Of a stretch of 64,000 nucleotides of DNA, positions 1 to 9,552 are shown piece after piece. The stretch spans positions 39,729-103,728 of the forward strand of contig JBHJHE010000008.1 in NCBI GenBank assembly GCA_050331095.1, written 5' to 3'. Each line of letters opens with the position of its first letter. Positions within the stretch are counted from its first letter, which is position 1. The stretch is from MED-G105 sp050331095 (GTDB taxonomy: Bacteria; Pseudomonadota; Alphaproteobacteria; Caulobacterales; Parvularculaceae). The notes beneath the pieces were generated by a model that worked only from the letters and a program-made list of their open reading frames with translations, had not been told where the DNA came from and searched no databases. A program made the position numbers and the translations under genes.

Positions 1-139
1 CGTCGGCGCGCAACGACGCGACGGCGCCCGGGCCGGGCGCGCCTGAATAGTCGGGCGCACGGTCTTCGGCGCGGGGGCCGCCTGACCGCGCTTCGTCGGA
101 CGTTAACGCGGCGGGCGCCGCTTCAGCGTTGACTTTCAT
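1..139 (-). CDS. Possible 5' end of an unidentified gene running off the window edge
   Basis: A minus-strand frame opens with ATG at 139 and stays open to the window edge (46 codons, beginning MKVNAEAAPAALTSDEARSG). The visible part is Ala/Pro/Gly-rich with no domain signature. There is no clear Shine-Dalgarno upstream of the ATG. In DNA this GC-rich a 46-codon open frame can occur by chance, so this is a weak call. It would be divergent from the PEP-CTERM-like gene at 522. Confidence 0.25.
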   Translation of the reverse strand, partial: MKVNAEAAPAALTSDEARSGGPRAEDRAPDYSGAPGPGAVASLRAD

Positions 140-521
140 AGGATTAACCATGCAGGCGCTTTTCATCCGCGTCGAGACGTCGCCCCCCGGCGGCGTCGCG
201 CAGGGCGTCAAGCAAAGACGGGGCCAGTATTTGGTAAAGCGCGGCGCGGGACGATTAGCTTGGGCGTACGGCTCGCCCCAGGCGGGATCTCGGTCGGTTC
301 GATGTCGAAAAACACGTCGGGGGCGAAACTGTTCACCTTACCCGCGAAAAAAATAGTCAGCGATTAAACTTTGACCAGCATTGACATTTGGTTACCGGGA
401 CGCGATACGAGCAGCGTACGGTTAATGCCGGAGGTCGTTCGCGCACGTTGCGTTTTTGCCCGACGCCTGATCGCTCAACGTCGAAAAGCTTTGTAACGGT
501 AATCTTGGGGGTCTTTTGACC
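140..521. other. Intergenic region before the PEP-CTERM-like gene
   Basis: No convincing gene is seen here. The part from about 350 to 520 is richer in A/T than the surroundings and carries a candidate sigma-70-like promoter at 381-409. That implies a leader of about 100 nt before the ATG at 522. A small hairpin (CGCA/TGCG, 442-452) followed by five T lies in that leader but is too short to call a terminator. Confidence 0.5.
381..409 (+). promoter_or_regulatory. Candidate sigma-70 type promoter for the PEP-CTERM-like gene
   Basis: A perfect -35 hexamer TTGACA (381-386) is followed after 17 nt by GATACG (404-409), which matches the -10 consensus at only three positions. It lies in an A/T-richer patch and points at the gene starting at 522. 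The -35 match and the spacing are the support; the -10 is weak. Confidence 0.4.
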
Positions 522-1238
522 ATGAAACTCGCCACACTTCTCGCTTCAAGCGCCTTTGCGCTTTCCGCCACCGCAGCCAACGCCACGATCTTCCAGTTCG
601 ACGGTTCGGACGGCGTCGGCGGCGCTTTCGACCTCCCGACCAACATGGGCAACGTGACGTCGTGCAACTCGAGCGCCTCGAACGGCACCGACTTGTGCAC
701 GATCGACGACGCTGAAGGTTTCTCCTACTCCCGCAACGGCATCGCGTTTACGGCTGTCGGTTTTTCCGAAGACGCGCCGTCGGAACTGATCCAGGACCTG
801 ATCGGCCCGAACCAGGGCCTTGGCGTCATCACGGCCGGCGAAAGCCGTCAGACGCAGGACCAAATCAACGCGGCTTTCTCCGAAAGCATCGTCGTGACGT
901 TCGATGAGGAAGCCGAACTCTCCAACATCGTTCTGAATGACGGCATCGGCAACGACTGCCCCGGCGGCGGCGGAGAAGGCGCTTGCGGTGAAGTAGAGAT
1001 CATCGTCGACGGCGTCAGCTCGCTCCTCACCGAGTTCCTCGCCGGCGGCGTTCTGACCGCCGACGGTGTCAATCCCTACACGGCGACGGGCACGGTGTTC
1101 GAATTCATCGCGCTGACGGTCGGCGGCGGCTTCTCGATCGAAGAGTTCGAAGTCGTTCCGGTTCCGGGCGCGCTGCCGCTTTTGCTTTCCGGCATTGCCG
1201 GGCTCGGCTTCGCCGCGCGTCGTCGCAAGAGCGTCTAA
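522..1238 (+). CDS. PEP-CTERM/VPxPGA-type sorted surface protein
   Basis: A secreted protein of 238 residues. The N-terminus (MKLATLLASSAFALSATAANA) is a typical Sec signal peptide. The C-terminus (about residues 212-238) has the tripartite exosortase signal: VPVPGALPLLL, a short hydrophobic helix, then the basic tail ARRRK. Such proteins are cut by an exosortase and exported with exopolysaccharide. The middle is Asp/Gly-rich with a few cysteines and resembles no domain I know. ATG at 522 is preferred over TTG at 516 because it begins the signal peptide. It ends in a strong terminator, and the next genes encode polysaccharide chain-length control. No exosortase gene is in the window. Confidence 0.85.
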   Translation: MKLATLLASSAFALSATAANATIFQFDGSDGVGGAFDLPTNMGNVTSCNSSASNGTDLCTIDDAEGFSYSRNGIAFTAVGFSEDAPSELIQDLIGPNQGLGVITAGESRQTQDQINAAFSESIVVTFDEEAELSNIVLNDGIGNDCPGGGGEGACGEVEIIVDGVSSLLTEFLAGGVLTADGVNPYTATGTVFEFIALTVGGGFSIEEFEVVPVPGALPLLLSGIAGLGFAARRRKSV

Positions 1239-1276
1239 GCATTGCGCCGCGCGCTTTTGCGCGTAGCGGAAAAGTT

Positions 1277-1306
1277 AAAACCGGCCCCTCGCAGGGCCGG
1301 TTTTTT
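1277..1306 (+). terminator. Rho-independent terminator of the PEP-CTERM-like gene
   Basis: AAAACCGGCCC (1277-1287) pairs with GGGCCGGTTTT, with a 6-nt loop, and the right arm runs into six T (1301-1306). It starts 39 nt after the stop codon. It isolates the sorted protein from the Wzz-like gene downstream and could work in both directions because of the A/T flanks. Confidence 0.9.
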
Positions 1307-1436
1307 CGTTTCGGTCCGCAAGGGCGGCCAGCGGCGACCGGTTGCCGCGGCGCGGCGATTGCATCAATAAGAACAAAGCGGAAGGGCGCGCCGCCACTAG
1401 AGGCGCTCCCGGCGTTGGTGAGGAGTACGGTCCGCC

Positions 1437-3068
1437 ATGGGCGATGAATTCAAGCTCGAAGACGCCTTGATCGTCCTTCGACGCCGAATTCTCTACTTCG
1501 TCCTGCCCGTCATCGTTCTCGCGCCGATCGCCGTCGCCGCTGTGATGATGCTCCCGGCGTCGTACACGGCGTCGGGCACGATGCTCGTTGAATCCCAACA
1601 GATCTCCGAGGATCTGATCCGGTCCACGGTGACGTCCTACGCCCAGGAGCGCATACAGGTAATCCGCCAGCGCGTGATGACCCGGGAGCGCCTTCTCACG
1701 GTCGCTGACGATTTCGACCTGTTTCCGGACGAACTCGGCCTTTCCGACAGCGAACGGGTCGAGCGCATGCGCGACCGGCTTTCCCTGCAATTGATCTCCG
1801 TCGACCCCGGCAACCGCCGGCGCGACGCCGACAGCACCATCGCCTTCACGGTCTCCTACACCGACCGCTCGCCGCAAAAGGCGTTCGAGGTGGCGAACCG
1901 GTTCATGACGCTGTTCCAGACCGAGGACGCCAATACGCGCACCCGCGGCGCATCGGAAACGACGGAGTTCTTCGGCCAGGAGGCGACGCGCCTGCGCGAG
2001 GCGCTCGAACGCCTCGAGAGCCGCATCGGCGCGTTCAAAAACGCCAACGCCGGCGCCTTGCCCGAGCAGCTGGCGATCAACGCCCAGCAGCTCGCCCGGG
2101 CGTCGGACGACCTTACGGACACCCAAGCCGCAATCCTCATTGCCGAGGAGGAGTTGCGCGCGCTCGAATTGGAGCTGGCGAGCTTTCTCGCCGGCGGCGA
2201 CGGGGAGGCCGGGCCGGCCCGGGAGATCGCACGCCTCAAGACCGCCCTCGCCGCGCTGAGAGCGGACAAGACCGACGCCCACCCGGACGTCCGGGCGTTG
2301 CGCAGCCAGATCCGATCGATTGAAGACCAGTTGAAGCCGAGCCGTGAAATCGCCGCCCTGCGTGCGGAACTCGATACAGCCGACGCGGCGCTGCGCGCCG
2401 CGCGGGACGCGCCGGAGGTCGACGCCGAAGAGGTCGCGCGGCTCGCCGACGCGGCGAAGGAAGCGCGCCAATCGTTGAGCGCGCAGCTCTCCTCGGAGGC
2501 GACGGGCGGCGGCGACGATCTCGTCGGCCGGCAGCTGTCCTCGCGGATCGAATCCGCTTCTTCGCGGCTCAATGCGCTCAACGACCAGAGCGACCGCCTG
2601 CGCCTTGACATCCAGGAACTGAACGCCCGCATCGCGCAAACGCCTGAGATCGAGCGCGGCCTCCTCGCCCTGCAGCGCGACTACCAAAACCTCAGCGCAC
2701 AGTATCAGCAAGTATTGGCCAAACAGCAGCAGGCGATCATCGCGGAGAACCTGGAAGAAGAGCAAAAGGCGGAAAAATTCTCGATCCTCGACGCGGCGGT
2801 GAAGCCCGAGGAGCCGTCCGCCCCGCCGCGCGACAAGCTTCTTGTGCTTGCCGTTCTCGCCGCTCTCGGGGTCGGCGCCGTCACCGCCGTCGGCGCCGAA
2901 GTCATCGTCGGCGCGGTGCGCGGGCGCGAACACGTCACGGCCCTGATGGGCGAGCCGCCGCTAGCGTCGATCCCCTACATCCGCGTTGGCGACGAGCGCC
3001 GGTGGACGTTTCCAAGGCCGACGCGCCCGAACCCACCCGCCGCCGTCGCCGCCGCGCCGGCTGAGTAG
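1437..3068 (+). CDS. Wzz/GumC-like polysaccharide chain-length determinant
   Basis: A 543-residue inner-membrane protein with the Wzz architecture. It has a transmembrane helix at about residues 18-38, a long periplasmic part rich in coiled coil (about 165-460), a second helix at about 467-490 and a short Pro/Ala-rich cytoplasmic tail. The PxPP-type motif before the second helix (EEPSAPPRDK) is typical of the family. It has no kinase domain; the partner kinase is the next gene, 32 nt downstream. Length and pairing fit the separate chain-length protein and tyrosine autokinase of exosortase-associated polysaccharide clusters, which agrees with the PEP-CTERM-like gene just upstream. GAGGAG lies about 11 nt before the ATG. 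Confidence 0.82.
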   Translation: MGDEFKLEDALIVLRRRILYFVLPVIVLAPIAVAAVMMLPASYTASGTMLVESQQISEDLIRSTVTSYAQERIQVIRQRVMTRERLLTVADDFDLFPDELGLSDSERVERMRDRLSLQLISVDPGNRRRDADSTIAFTVSYTDRSPQKAFEVANRFMTLFQTEDANTRTRGASETTEFFGQEATRLREALERLESRIGAFKNANAGALPEQLAINAQQLARASDDLTDTQAAILIAEEELRALELELASFLAGGDGEAGPAREIARLKTALAALRADKTDAHPDVRALRSQIRSIEDQLKPSREIAALRAELDTADAALRAARDAPEVDAEEVARLADAAKEARQSLSAQLSSEATGGGDDLVGRQLSSRIESASSRLNALNDQSDRLRLDIQELNARIAQTPEIERGLLALQRDYQNLSAQYQQVLAKQQQAIIAENLEEEQKAEKFSILDAAVKPEEPSAPPRDKLLVLAVLAALGVGAVTAVGAEVIVGAVRGREHVTALMGEPPLASIPYIRVGDERRWTFPRPTRPNPPAAVAAAPAE

Positions 3069-3100
3069 ACGTCGACAAAACAGAGCGGAGCGTCGGATCG

Positions 3101-3889
3101 ATGGATCGGATCAGAAACGCCGTCATTCGCGCGCGGGGCGCCGGGCAGGCCCCGGAAGCGCGCGCAGCCGACGAGACTGCGTCGACCGCGCCGGTCCGCT
3201 TCGCCCGTATCGCCTGCGACCCGGACGCCCTCGCCCGCAACCGCGTCGTCGCCAACGAACAGGACCCCACCCTCAACGCCTATCGCGTTCTGCGCACCCG
3301 GATTCTGCAGAAGATGGACGAGCGCGGCTGGCGCAGCCTCGCCATCGTCTCCCCGGGCGCGGCGGCGGGCAAGACCGTCACCGCGATCAATCTGTCTATC
3401 GCCATCGGCTCGCGCGCCGGCGCTCCCGCGCTCCTCGCCGACATCGATTTCTACCGCCCGCGGGTCGCGCAATACCTCGGCTTCCAGGAGCCGCCGCCCT
3501 CGGCGATCGATTATCTCGAAGGCGCGGCGCGGCTTGAGGACGTCGTCGTCCAGCCCGAAGCGGCCCACCTTCTGGTGCTCGCCAATGAGCGCCTGACCCG
3601 CCGCGGGGCCGAGCTTCTCAGCTCCCGCCAGGTCGACGAGCTGGTAGAGCGCGGCGTCGGCGAATTCGGGGCCAGAGCCGTCGTCTTCGATATGTCGCCC
3701 CTCCTCGGCTGCGACGACACCCTGGCGCTGTTGCCGAAGATCGACTGCGCGCTCGTCGTCGCGACGAGCGGCAAGACCCGCGCGGCGGACCTCAAAGAGA
3801 CGCTGCGCGTTCTCGACGGCAAGCCGATCGTCGGCACGGTCCTCAACCAGGCGCCGACGCCGTTGCGCCAAACCGCATACTATTACTGA
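3101..3889 (+). CDS. CpsD/CapB-type (XrtA-associated-like) tyrosine autokinase
   Basis: A 262-residue cytoplasmic P-loop protein of the bacterial tyrosine kinase family. Visible motifs are the Walker A region VSPGAAAGKTVTAINLS (PGEGKT in most relatives), the Walker A' segment LLADIDFYRPR, and the Walker B VVFDMSPLL. The protein ends in three tyrosines (QTAYYY), a minimal version of the C-terminal Tyr cluster that is autophosphorylated. It presumably controls polymer length together with the Wzz-like protein encoded 32 nt upstream. The SPLL wording around Walker B resembles the exosortase-associated subfamily. ParA-like ATPases share the fold, but the context favours the kinase. Confidence 0.82.
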   Translation: MDRIRNAVIRARGAGQAPEARAADETASTAPVRFARIACDPDALARNRVVANEQDPTLNAYRVLRTRILQKMDERGWRSLAIVSPGAAAGKTVTAINLSIAIGSRAGAPALLADIDFYRPRVAQYLGFQEPPPSAIDYLEGAARLEDVVVQPEAAHLLVLANERLTRRGAELLSSRQVDELVERGVGEFGARAVVFDMSPLLGCDDTLALLPKIDCALVVATSGKTRAADLKETLRVLDGKPIVGTVLNQAPTPLRQTAYYY

Positions 3890-4039
3890 CGCGCGGCCTA
3901 CTGCGCCCACAGCGCGCCGGCGTTAAACCAAAGTCGTAACCTTACCACTCTAGGCGTATGAAAGCGGGGCGAGGCGCCCCGGCGTGGACGCGCCGGCGGC
4001 CGCGACCGCATGCGCCACGCAAGCGACTGGCGACGACGA

Positions 4040-5101
4040 ATGAACGTATCTCCCTCGGCGAAGATCGCGCTCGGCGTGTTGACGGCGACGGCCGTCTATT
4101 TCGCCGCGCGCGCCGCCTTTCGCGAGCCGCCGGCCGAAACCGTCGCTGAAGACGCCGCGCCGACCGCCTTTTCCGTCATCGCGAAGACCCTCGCCCCTGA
4201 GGACTGGCGCGACGTCGTGACCCTGCGCGGCGAAACCCAGGCGGTGCGGAAGATTACGGCGCGCGCGGAGACGGCCGGCGCCGTCGTCGAAACGCCGACG
4301 CCCGCAGGCGCGACCGTCGCGAAGGGCGACCTTCTCTGCCGGCTTGACGTCGACGCCCGCGCCGCCGCTCTCGCCGAAGCTCGCGCAGCGCTCGACAAGG
4401 CCCGCCTTGACCACGGCGCGGCGGCGCGCCTCGCCGAAGAAGGCTTCCGCAGCGCCACCTCGCTCGCAAGCGCCAAGGCGGCGCGCGATCTCGCCGAAGC
4501 CGGAGTGCGACAGGCGGAGATCGAACTCCAACGCACCCGCATCGAGGCGCCCTTTAGCGGCGTCTTTGAAAGGCGCGCGGCGGACGTGGGCGACGTCCTC
4601 GCCGTCGGCGGCGCCTGCGGGACGGTTCTGCAAACCTCGCCCTTTCTGGTCGTCGGCGCGGCGCCTGAGCGCGACGTCGCGCGCATCGCCGTCGGCGACG
4701 CCGGCCGCGCGCGGCTTGCGACGGGCGAGACGGTGGAGGGCGTCGTGCGCTACGTCGCCGCCGCCGCCGCCCCGGTGACGCGCACCTTCAAAGTGGAGCT
4801 TGAGGTCGACGCGCCGGCTGCGCGCCTGCGCGACGGCGTCACCGCGACGATCGACGTTTTCGCGAAGCCGACCCCGGCGCACCGCGCGCCGCGCGCGGCG
4901 CTCACCCTCAACGACGAAGGCGCCGTTGGCGTGCGGATCGTCGACGCGAACGACGTCGTGCGCTTTCGCAAGGTGCGCCTTCTCGGCGAGGAGGCCGCCG
5001 GCGTCTGGCTTGGCGGGCTTGACGGCGACGTGCGCGTCATCACACGCGGCCAGGAATACGTGCGCGCCGGCGAAAAGGTCGCCGTCGTCGACGAGAGCTA
5101 A
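4040..5101 (+). CDS. RND efflux periplasmic adaptor subunit (membrane fusion protein)
   Basis: The adaptor that links an RND pump to an outer-membrane channel. The N-terminal helix (IALGVLTATAVYFAARAAF) anchors it. A split lipoyl/barrel-sandwich domain (AGAVVETPTPAGATVAKGD and IEAPFSGVFERRAADVGD) flanks an alpha-helical hairpin, followed by a beta-barrel and a membrane-proximal domain. The start at 4040 gives a compact anchor; an in-frame ATG at 4010 would add ten basic residues and cannot be excluded. The pump follows after 36 nt, so the two are surely one operon. No outer-membrane factor lies nearby, so a shared TolC-like channel elsewhere is likely. Confidence 0.9.
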   Translation: MNVSPSAKIALGVLTATAVYFAARAAFREPPAETVAEDAAPTAFSVIAKTLAPEDWRDVVTLRGETQAVRKITARAETAGAVVETPTPAGATVAKGDLLCRLDVDARAAALAEARAALDKARLDHGAAARLAEEGFRSATSLASAKAARDLAEAGVRQAEIELQRTRIEAPFSGVFERRAADVGDVLAVGGACGTVLQTSPFLVVGAAPERDVARIAVGDAGRARLATGETVEGVVRYVAAAAAPVTRTFKVELEVDAPAARLRDGVTATIDVFAKPTPAHRAPRAALTLNDEGAVGVRIVDANDVVRFRKVRLLGEEAAGVWLGGLDGDVRVITRGQEYVRAGEKVAVVDES

Positions 5102-5137
5102 GCCCAGCCCGAAAGGCCAGACACGGAAAGGCGGGAC

Positions 5138-8100
5138 ATGGACAAACTGATCGACGCCGCCTTCGCGCGATCGCGGGTCGTCCTGACGCTGCTGGCGGCG
5201 CTGATCCTCGCCGGGCTTGCGGCGTATAGGGACATTCCCCGCGAGGCGGAGCCCGACATTCCCGCCGCGCGCGTCGCGGTCATCCTTCCTCTGCCGGGCG
5301 TCTCGCCGGAGGACGCCGAACGCATGCTTGTTCGGCCTACCGAGGATGAGCTGCAGTCGATCGAGGGCGTCGACCAGATAGACGCCCTCGCCTATGACGG
5401 GGCGGCGCAGATCACGATCGACTTCCTCAACGGCGTCGACGTCGACCAGGCGATCCTCGACGTGCGCGAGGCGGTGGACCGGGCGAAGTCGGATTTCCCG
5501 GACGAGGCCAAAGAGCCGGTCGTCGAGGAGTTCAACGCCCAGAACCAGTTCCCGATCCTGACGGTCATCCTCTATGGCGACGCGCCGGAGCGGGCCCTTC
5601 AACGCACGGCGAAGCGCCTCGAAGATCGCCTGGAGGCGCTCTCAGGCGTCCTTGACGCGCGACTCACGGGCGTGCGCGACGAAATCGTCGAGGTCGTGAT
5701 CAATCCGGATACGCTCGAAGCTTACGGCCTCACCGGCCTCGACGTCGCCGGCGCCATCCGCGCCAACAACGAACTCGTGCCGGCGGGCGCCGTCGACTTC
5801 GACGACGGCCGCTTCCAGGTGAAAGCGCCGGGACTCATTCGCACGACGGACGATCTCGCGAGCATCGCCGTGCGCGCCAACGCAGACGGGGTCGTATCGG
5901 TCGGCGACGTCGCCGAGGTTCGCCGGGCGTTCGCCGACCGTCGCGGCCACGCGGTCTTCAACGGCCGGCCGGCGATCGGCGTTGAGCTTTCGAAACGCGC
6001 GGGCGCGAATATCGTCGAGACGATCGAGAACGCGCGGGCGATCGTCGCTCAAGAGGCGTCCGCGTGGCCGTCGTCGATCCGCCACGAATTCCTCAGCGAC
6101 CGTTCCGTCGAAGTGCGCGACAATCTCGAAGGCCTGACCTCGTCCGTACTCGTTGCGATCTTTCTCGTCATGGTCGTCGTCGTCGCCGCGCTCGGCCTGC
6201 GTTCCGGTCTGATGGTCGGGGTCGCCATCCCCACCTCCTTCCTGATCGCGTTTCTGGCGCTCTCGCTTTTCGGCCACACGCTGAACATGATGGTGATGTT
6301 CGGTCTCGTGCTTTCTGTCGGGATGCTCGTCGACGGGGCGATCGTCATCATCGAATTCGCCGAACGCCGCCTTAGCGAGGGCGCCGGCCGCGCGGCCGCC
6401 TACGCCGAGGCCTCGAAGCGCATGTTCTGGCCCGTGACGGCGTCGACCGCGACGACCCTCGCCGCCTTCGTCCCGTTCCTCTTTTGGAACGACATCGTCG
6501 GCGAGTTCATGAAATTCCTGCCGCTGACGTTGATCTTCGTGCTCGTGGCGTCATTGTTCGTGGCTCTGATTTTCCTCCCTGTGCTTGGCGGCTCCGTGGC
6601 GCTGCCGGCGGCGCTCGAAAAACGGCTTGCGGCGCGCGGCGGCGAAGCGCCGACCGGCGCCGTCGAGATGGACGAAGTCGATCCGCGCCGGCTCGGCGGC
6701 TTCGTCGGCGCCTACGCGCGCGCGCTTGGCGAGCTCGTGCGCCGCCCGCTCCTCGTCATGCTGGCCGCCGGAGCCGCGGTCGTCGTCTGCTGGACGAGCT
6801 TCCGCATCGCCGATCCCGACGTCGAATTCTTCATTCGGAACGACAACGAAGAGGTCAACCTCCTCGTCCTCGCGCGGGGCAATCTGTCAGCGGATCAAAC
6901 GGTCGCCCTCGTTCAAGAAGTCGCCGCACGGGTCGAGGACCATCCCGCGATCGAACACATCTATCTCCAAACGGGCCCGGAATTCGCGCTCGACCCCAGC
7001 AAGCCGCCCGAAGCCATTGGCCAGGTGGGCGTCGACCTCGTCTATTACTCCGAACGCGCCCATTCTCGCGAGATCGTCGAAGAGTTCCGCGCCATGACCC
7101 GCGACGTGCCCGGCGCGTTCGTCGAGGTGCGCCAGCGAGAGGGCGGCCCCCCGATCGGAAAAGACGTCGAGGTCGAAGTTTCCGGCGTCGACTTCGAGGC
7201 GATGCGCGCCGCAGCGGAGAGGACCCGCGCCTTCGTCGACGACGACGAGACGCTCGTTAACGGACGGCGCGTGAGGACGTTCATGGAGCAGGAAGACAGT
7301 CTGCCCCTCGCCGGCATCGACTGGACGCTGAACATCGACCGGACGCTTGCGGGCCAGTACGGCCTTAGCGTGCGGGAGGCCGGCGACGTCGCCCAGTTCG
7401 TCACTGACGGGCTTCTTGTCGATCGTTTTCGTCCGGACGACGCCGACGAGGACATCGACATCCGCGTGCGCTATCCGGAGGACGAACGACGCATCTTCGC
7501 GCTCAATCGCGTGCGCGCCCAAACGCCCGCCGGGGCCGTTCCCCTCAGCAATTTCGTCGAACTCGCGCCGACGCCGCGCGTCGATCGCATCCTGCGGCGC
7601 GACGGCGCGCGCGTCATCGACGTCAAGGCCAACGGCTCGGCCCGCGTCGCCGGCCACGAGGTAAGCCAGGACAAGGCCATCGGCGAGATGAAGGCGTGGC
7701 TCGCGGAAGCGAATTTCGGCCCCGGCGTCGTCGCGCGGCTACGCGGCGCGGACGAAGAGACGAACGCGGCGGCCGCCTTCTTCAAGGCGGCGATGAGCGC
7801 CTCGCTCTTGATGATCGCGATGATCCTGCTCCTGGAATTCAACAGCTTCTACCACGCCGCGCTGACGCTGACAGCGGTCGTGTTCTCCGTGTTCGGTGTG
7901 TTGTTCGGCGTCGCGCTGTCGGGCCAGTACGTCAGCGTCATCATGACGGGCGTCGGCGTCGTCGCCCTCGCCGGCATCGTCGTCAACAACAACATCGTCC
8001 TCATCGACACCTACCAGTCCCTGCGCCGTAAAGGTCTGTCAGCGGAGGAAGCGGTGGTGCGCACCGGCGCGCAGCGTGCGCGGCCCGTGCTTCTGACGAC

Positions 8101-8401
8101 GGCGACGACGATCCTCGGCCTCCTGCCGATGGTGTTCGAGCTCAATGTCGATTTCGCGACCGGCTCGATCGGGCGCGGCTCGACGACGTCCGACTGGTGG
8201 GTGTTGCTGTCGTCGGCGGTCGTCAACGGACTTGCGTTCTCGACGCTTCTGACGCTCGTCCTGACGCCCGTGCTCCTCGCCGCGCCGGCGACGCTGAGGG
8301 CGCGGTTCATGAACGCGGCGCCGGCGCGCGAGGCCCGGCCGGCCCGGCTTCTCGCGCCGCTCGCCAATCGGCGCGACGACCCGCCGCGCGCCGCAGAGTG
8401 A
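5138..8401 (+). CDS. RND family efflux transporter permease
   Basis: A 1087-residue inner-membrane proton-driven pump of the AcrB/hydrophobe-amphiphile family. It has the usual duplicated layout: an N-terminal helix, a large periplasmic porter loop (about residues 35-330), a block of helices including GLVLSVGMLVDGAIVIIEF (the conserved TM4 region with acidic residues), a second periplasmic loop, and a C-terminal helix block (GVVALAGIVVNNNIVLID). Divergence from AcrB and the DIPREAEPDIP start place it among the alphaproteobacterial pumps of unknown substrate. It is transcribed with the adaptor directly upstream. The substrate cannot be told from sequence. Confidence 0.93.
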   Translation: MDKLIDAAFARSRVVLTLLAALILAGLAAYRDIPREAEPDIPAARVAVILPLPGVSPEDAERMLVRPTEDELQSIEGVDQIDALAYDGAAQITIDFLNGVDVDQAILDVREAVDRAKSDFPDEAKEPVVEEFNAQNQFPILTVILYGDAPERALQRTAKRLEDRLEALSGVLDARLTGVRDEIVEVVINPDTLEAYGLTGLDVAGAIRANNELVPAGAVDFDDGRFQVKAPGLIRTTDDLASIAVRANADGVVSVGDVAEVRRAFADRRGHAVFNGRPAIGVELSKRAGANIVETIENARAIVAQEASAWPSSIRHEFLSDRSVEVRDNLEGLTSSVLVAIFLVMVVVVAALGLRSGLMVGVAIPTSFLIAFLALSLFGHTLNMMVMFGLVLSVGMLVDGAIVIIEFAERRLSEGAGRAAAYAEASKRMFWPVTASTATTLAAFVPFLFWNDIVGEFMKFLPLTLIFVLVASLFVALIFLPVLGGSVALPAALEKRLAARGGEAPTGAVEMDEVDPRRLGGFVGAYARALGELVRRPLLVMLAAGAAVVVCWTSFRIADPDVEFFIRNDNEEVNLLVLARGNLSADQTVALVQEVAARVEDHPAIEHIYLQTGPEFALDPSKPPEAIGQVGVDLVYYSERAHSREIVEEFRAMTRDVPGAFVEVRQREGGPPIGKDVEVEVSGVDFEAMRAAAERTRAFVDDDETLVNGRRVRTFMEQEDSLPLAGIDWTLNIDRTLAGQYGLSVREAGDVAQFVTDGLLVDRFRPDDADEDIDIRVRYPEDERRIFALNRVRAQTPAGAVPLSNFVELAPTPRVDRILRRDGARVIDVKANGSARVAGHEVSQDKAIGEMKAWLAEANFGPGVVARLRGADEETNAAAAFFKAAMSASLLMIAMILLLEFNSFYHAALTLTAVVFSVFGVLFGVALSGQYVSVIMTGVGVVALAGIVVNNNIVLIDTYQSLRRKGLSAEEAVVRTGAQRARPVLLTTATTILGLLPMVFELNVDFATGSIGRGSTTSDWWVLLSSAVVNGLAFSTLLTLVLTPVLLAAPATLRARFMNAAPAREARPARLLAPLANRRDDPPRAAE

Positions 8402-8444
8402 GCGATCGACCGCCGGTCAGTACGGTTAATCGAACGTTATCGGG

Positions 8445-9434
8445 TTATTCGTTATCCTCTACATTGGACGCGTTAGCGTCGTCGTCGGGCAGATCGAAAA
8501 CCTGCCCCGGAAAGATAAGATCGGGATCGCGGATTTGGTCGGCGTTCGCTTCATAGATGACTGTGTACTGAAAGCCGGACCCGTAGACGCGCCGGGCGAT
8601 GCGCCAGAGGCTGTTGCCGGGCTGGACGACTATCGAGCCTTCGACGAGGTCGAAATCGCCCGGCCGCGCCCGCTCGAACGGCAGTTCGATCGCGTAGGCC
8701 GGCCGGCTATCCTCATCGAGCTGCACGACTTGGAGTTGATGGACGCCCGGCTGGATCGACGTCGCCGTCAACGACCAGCGCCCATCGGCGTCGGCGGTAG
8801 CGTCGCCGACGAACCGTCCGTCAACGAACAGCCGGACCCTGCGACCGGGCTCGGCGCGGCCGGTGAAGATGACTGCGCCGGTGTCGTCGTAGTCGATGGC
8901 GTCGCGCGTCAACGGCCCGAGCGATCCGACGGGCTCGCGCGCCTCCTGCAGGATTTCAGTGGCGCCGCCCGGCGTCGTGCGCAGGACCAGCGGCCGATCG
9001 CCTTCGCGCTCGGGCACATAGATGACGATCGTTTCCTCCGAGCGCACCGTAAGGCCGTCCGTTGTCGTCATTTCGAGGCTGAGTTCGACGGGGCCGCTCT
9101 CCAGCGGCGCGTCGGTGACGATCGCCCAGGCGCCGTCGGCGCCGGCGACTTCCGACGCAAGCTCCTCGCCATTGGCGTAGACGGTCGCCGTCGCGCCGGG
9201 CGCCGCGCGGCCGGCGATCACGGCGGCCCCACTGCGGTCGACGCGGACGATGTCGAAACTCGGCAGACGCGCCGAGGCCGGCTCGTCAGGTTCGTCCGCC
9301 AGCGGCGCTTCCTCGGACGGGGCCTCGGCCGTCTCCGGCTCGCCCGGCGGCTCGATCAGCCCGTAACGCTCGGCGAGGCGCCAGCCGATGAAGCCGAGCG
9401 CGATCAGCAGCAACACGATGATAATAACGCGCAT
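8445..9434 (-). CDS. Membrane-anchored LysM protein with Ig-like repeats
   Basis: A 329-residue envelope protein. The N-terminal helix (VIIIVLLLIALGFIGWRLA) is followed by an acidic linker, two or three beta-rich segments with the pattern GRAAPGATVTVY / GRAEPGRRVRLF (Ig-like domains with adhesive or structural roles), and a C-terminal LysM domain (VQPGNSLWRIARRVYG to PGQVFDLP) expected to bind peptidoglycan. The same layout is common in alphaproteobacterial proteins of unknown detailed function. It converges on the RND pump gene, and its promoter region is shared with the divergent LOG-family gene. Confidence 0.82.
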   Translation of the reverse strand: MRVIIIVLLLIALGFIGWRLAERYGLIEPPGEPETAEAPSEEAPLADEPDEPASARLPSFDIVRVDRSGAAVIAGRAAPGATATVYANGEELASEVAGADGAWAIVTDAPLESGPVELSLEMTTTDGLTVRSEETIVIYVPEREGDRPLVLRTTPGGATEILQEAREPVGSLGPLTRDAIDYDDTGAVIFTGRAEPGRRVRLFVDGRFVGDATADADGRWSLTATSIQPGVHQLQVVQLDEDSRPAYAIELPFERARPGDFDLVEGSIVVQPGNSLWRIARRVYGSGFQYTVIYEANADQIRDPDLIFPGQVFDLPDDDANASNVEDNE

Positions 9435-9552
9435 CTACGTCCCTTCCGCCTCCGCCTGACTGGCGCTCGCGCGCCGATTGACGTTTCGCGCGGACCCTAT
9501 CAACTGGCGCGGCCGCGAACAACGCCGGTCGCCGCTCATGGAGGATAACCCC

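Noticed and set aside
129..356. Plus-strand 75-codon open frame near the left edge
   Set aside because: TTG start with no ribosome binding site, Arg/Gly-rich composition typical of chance frames in GC-rich DNA, and no motif.
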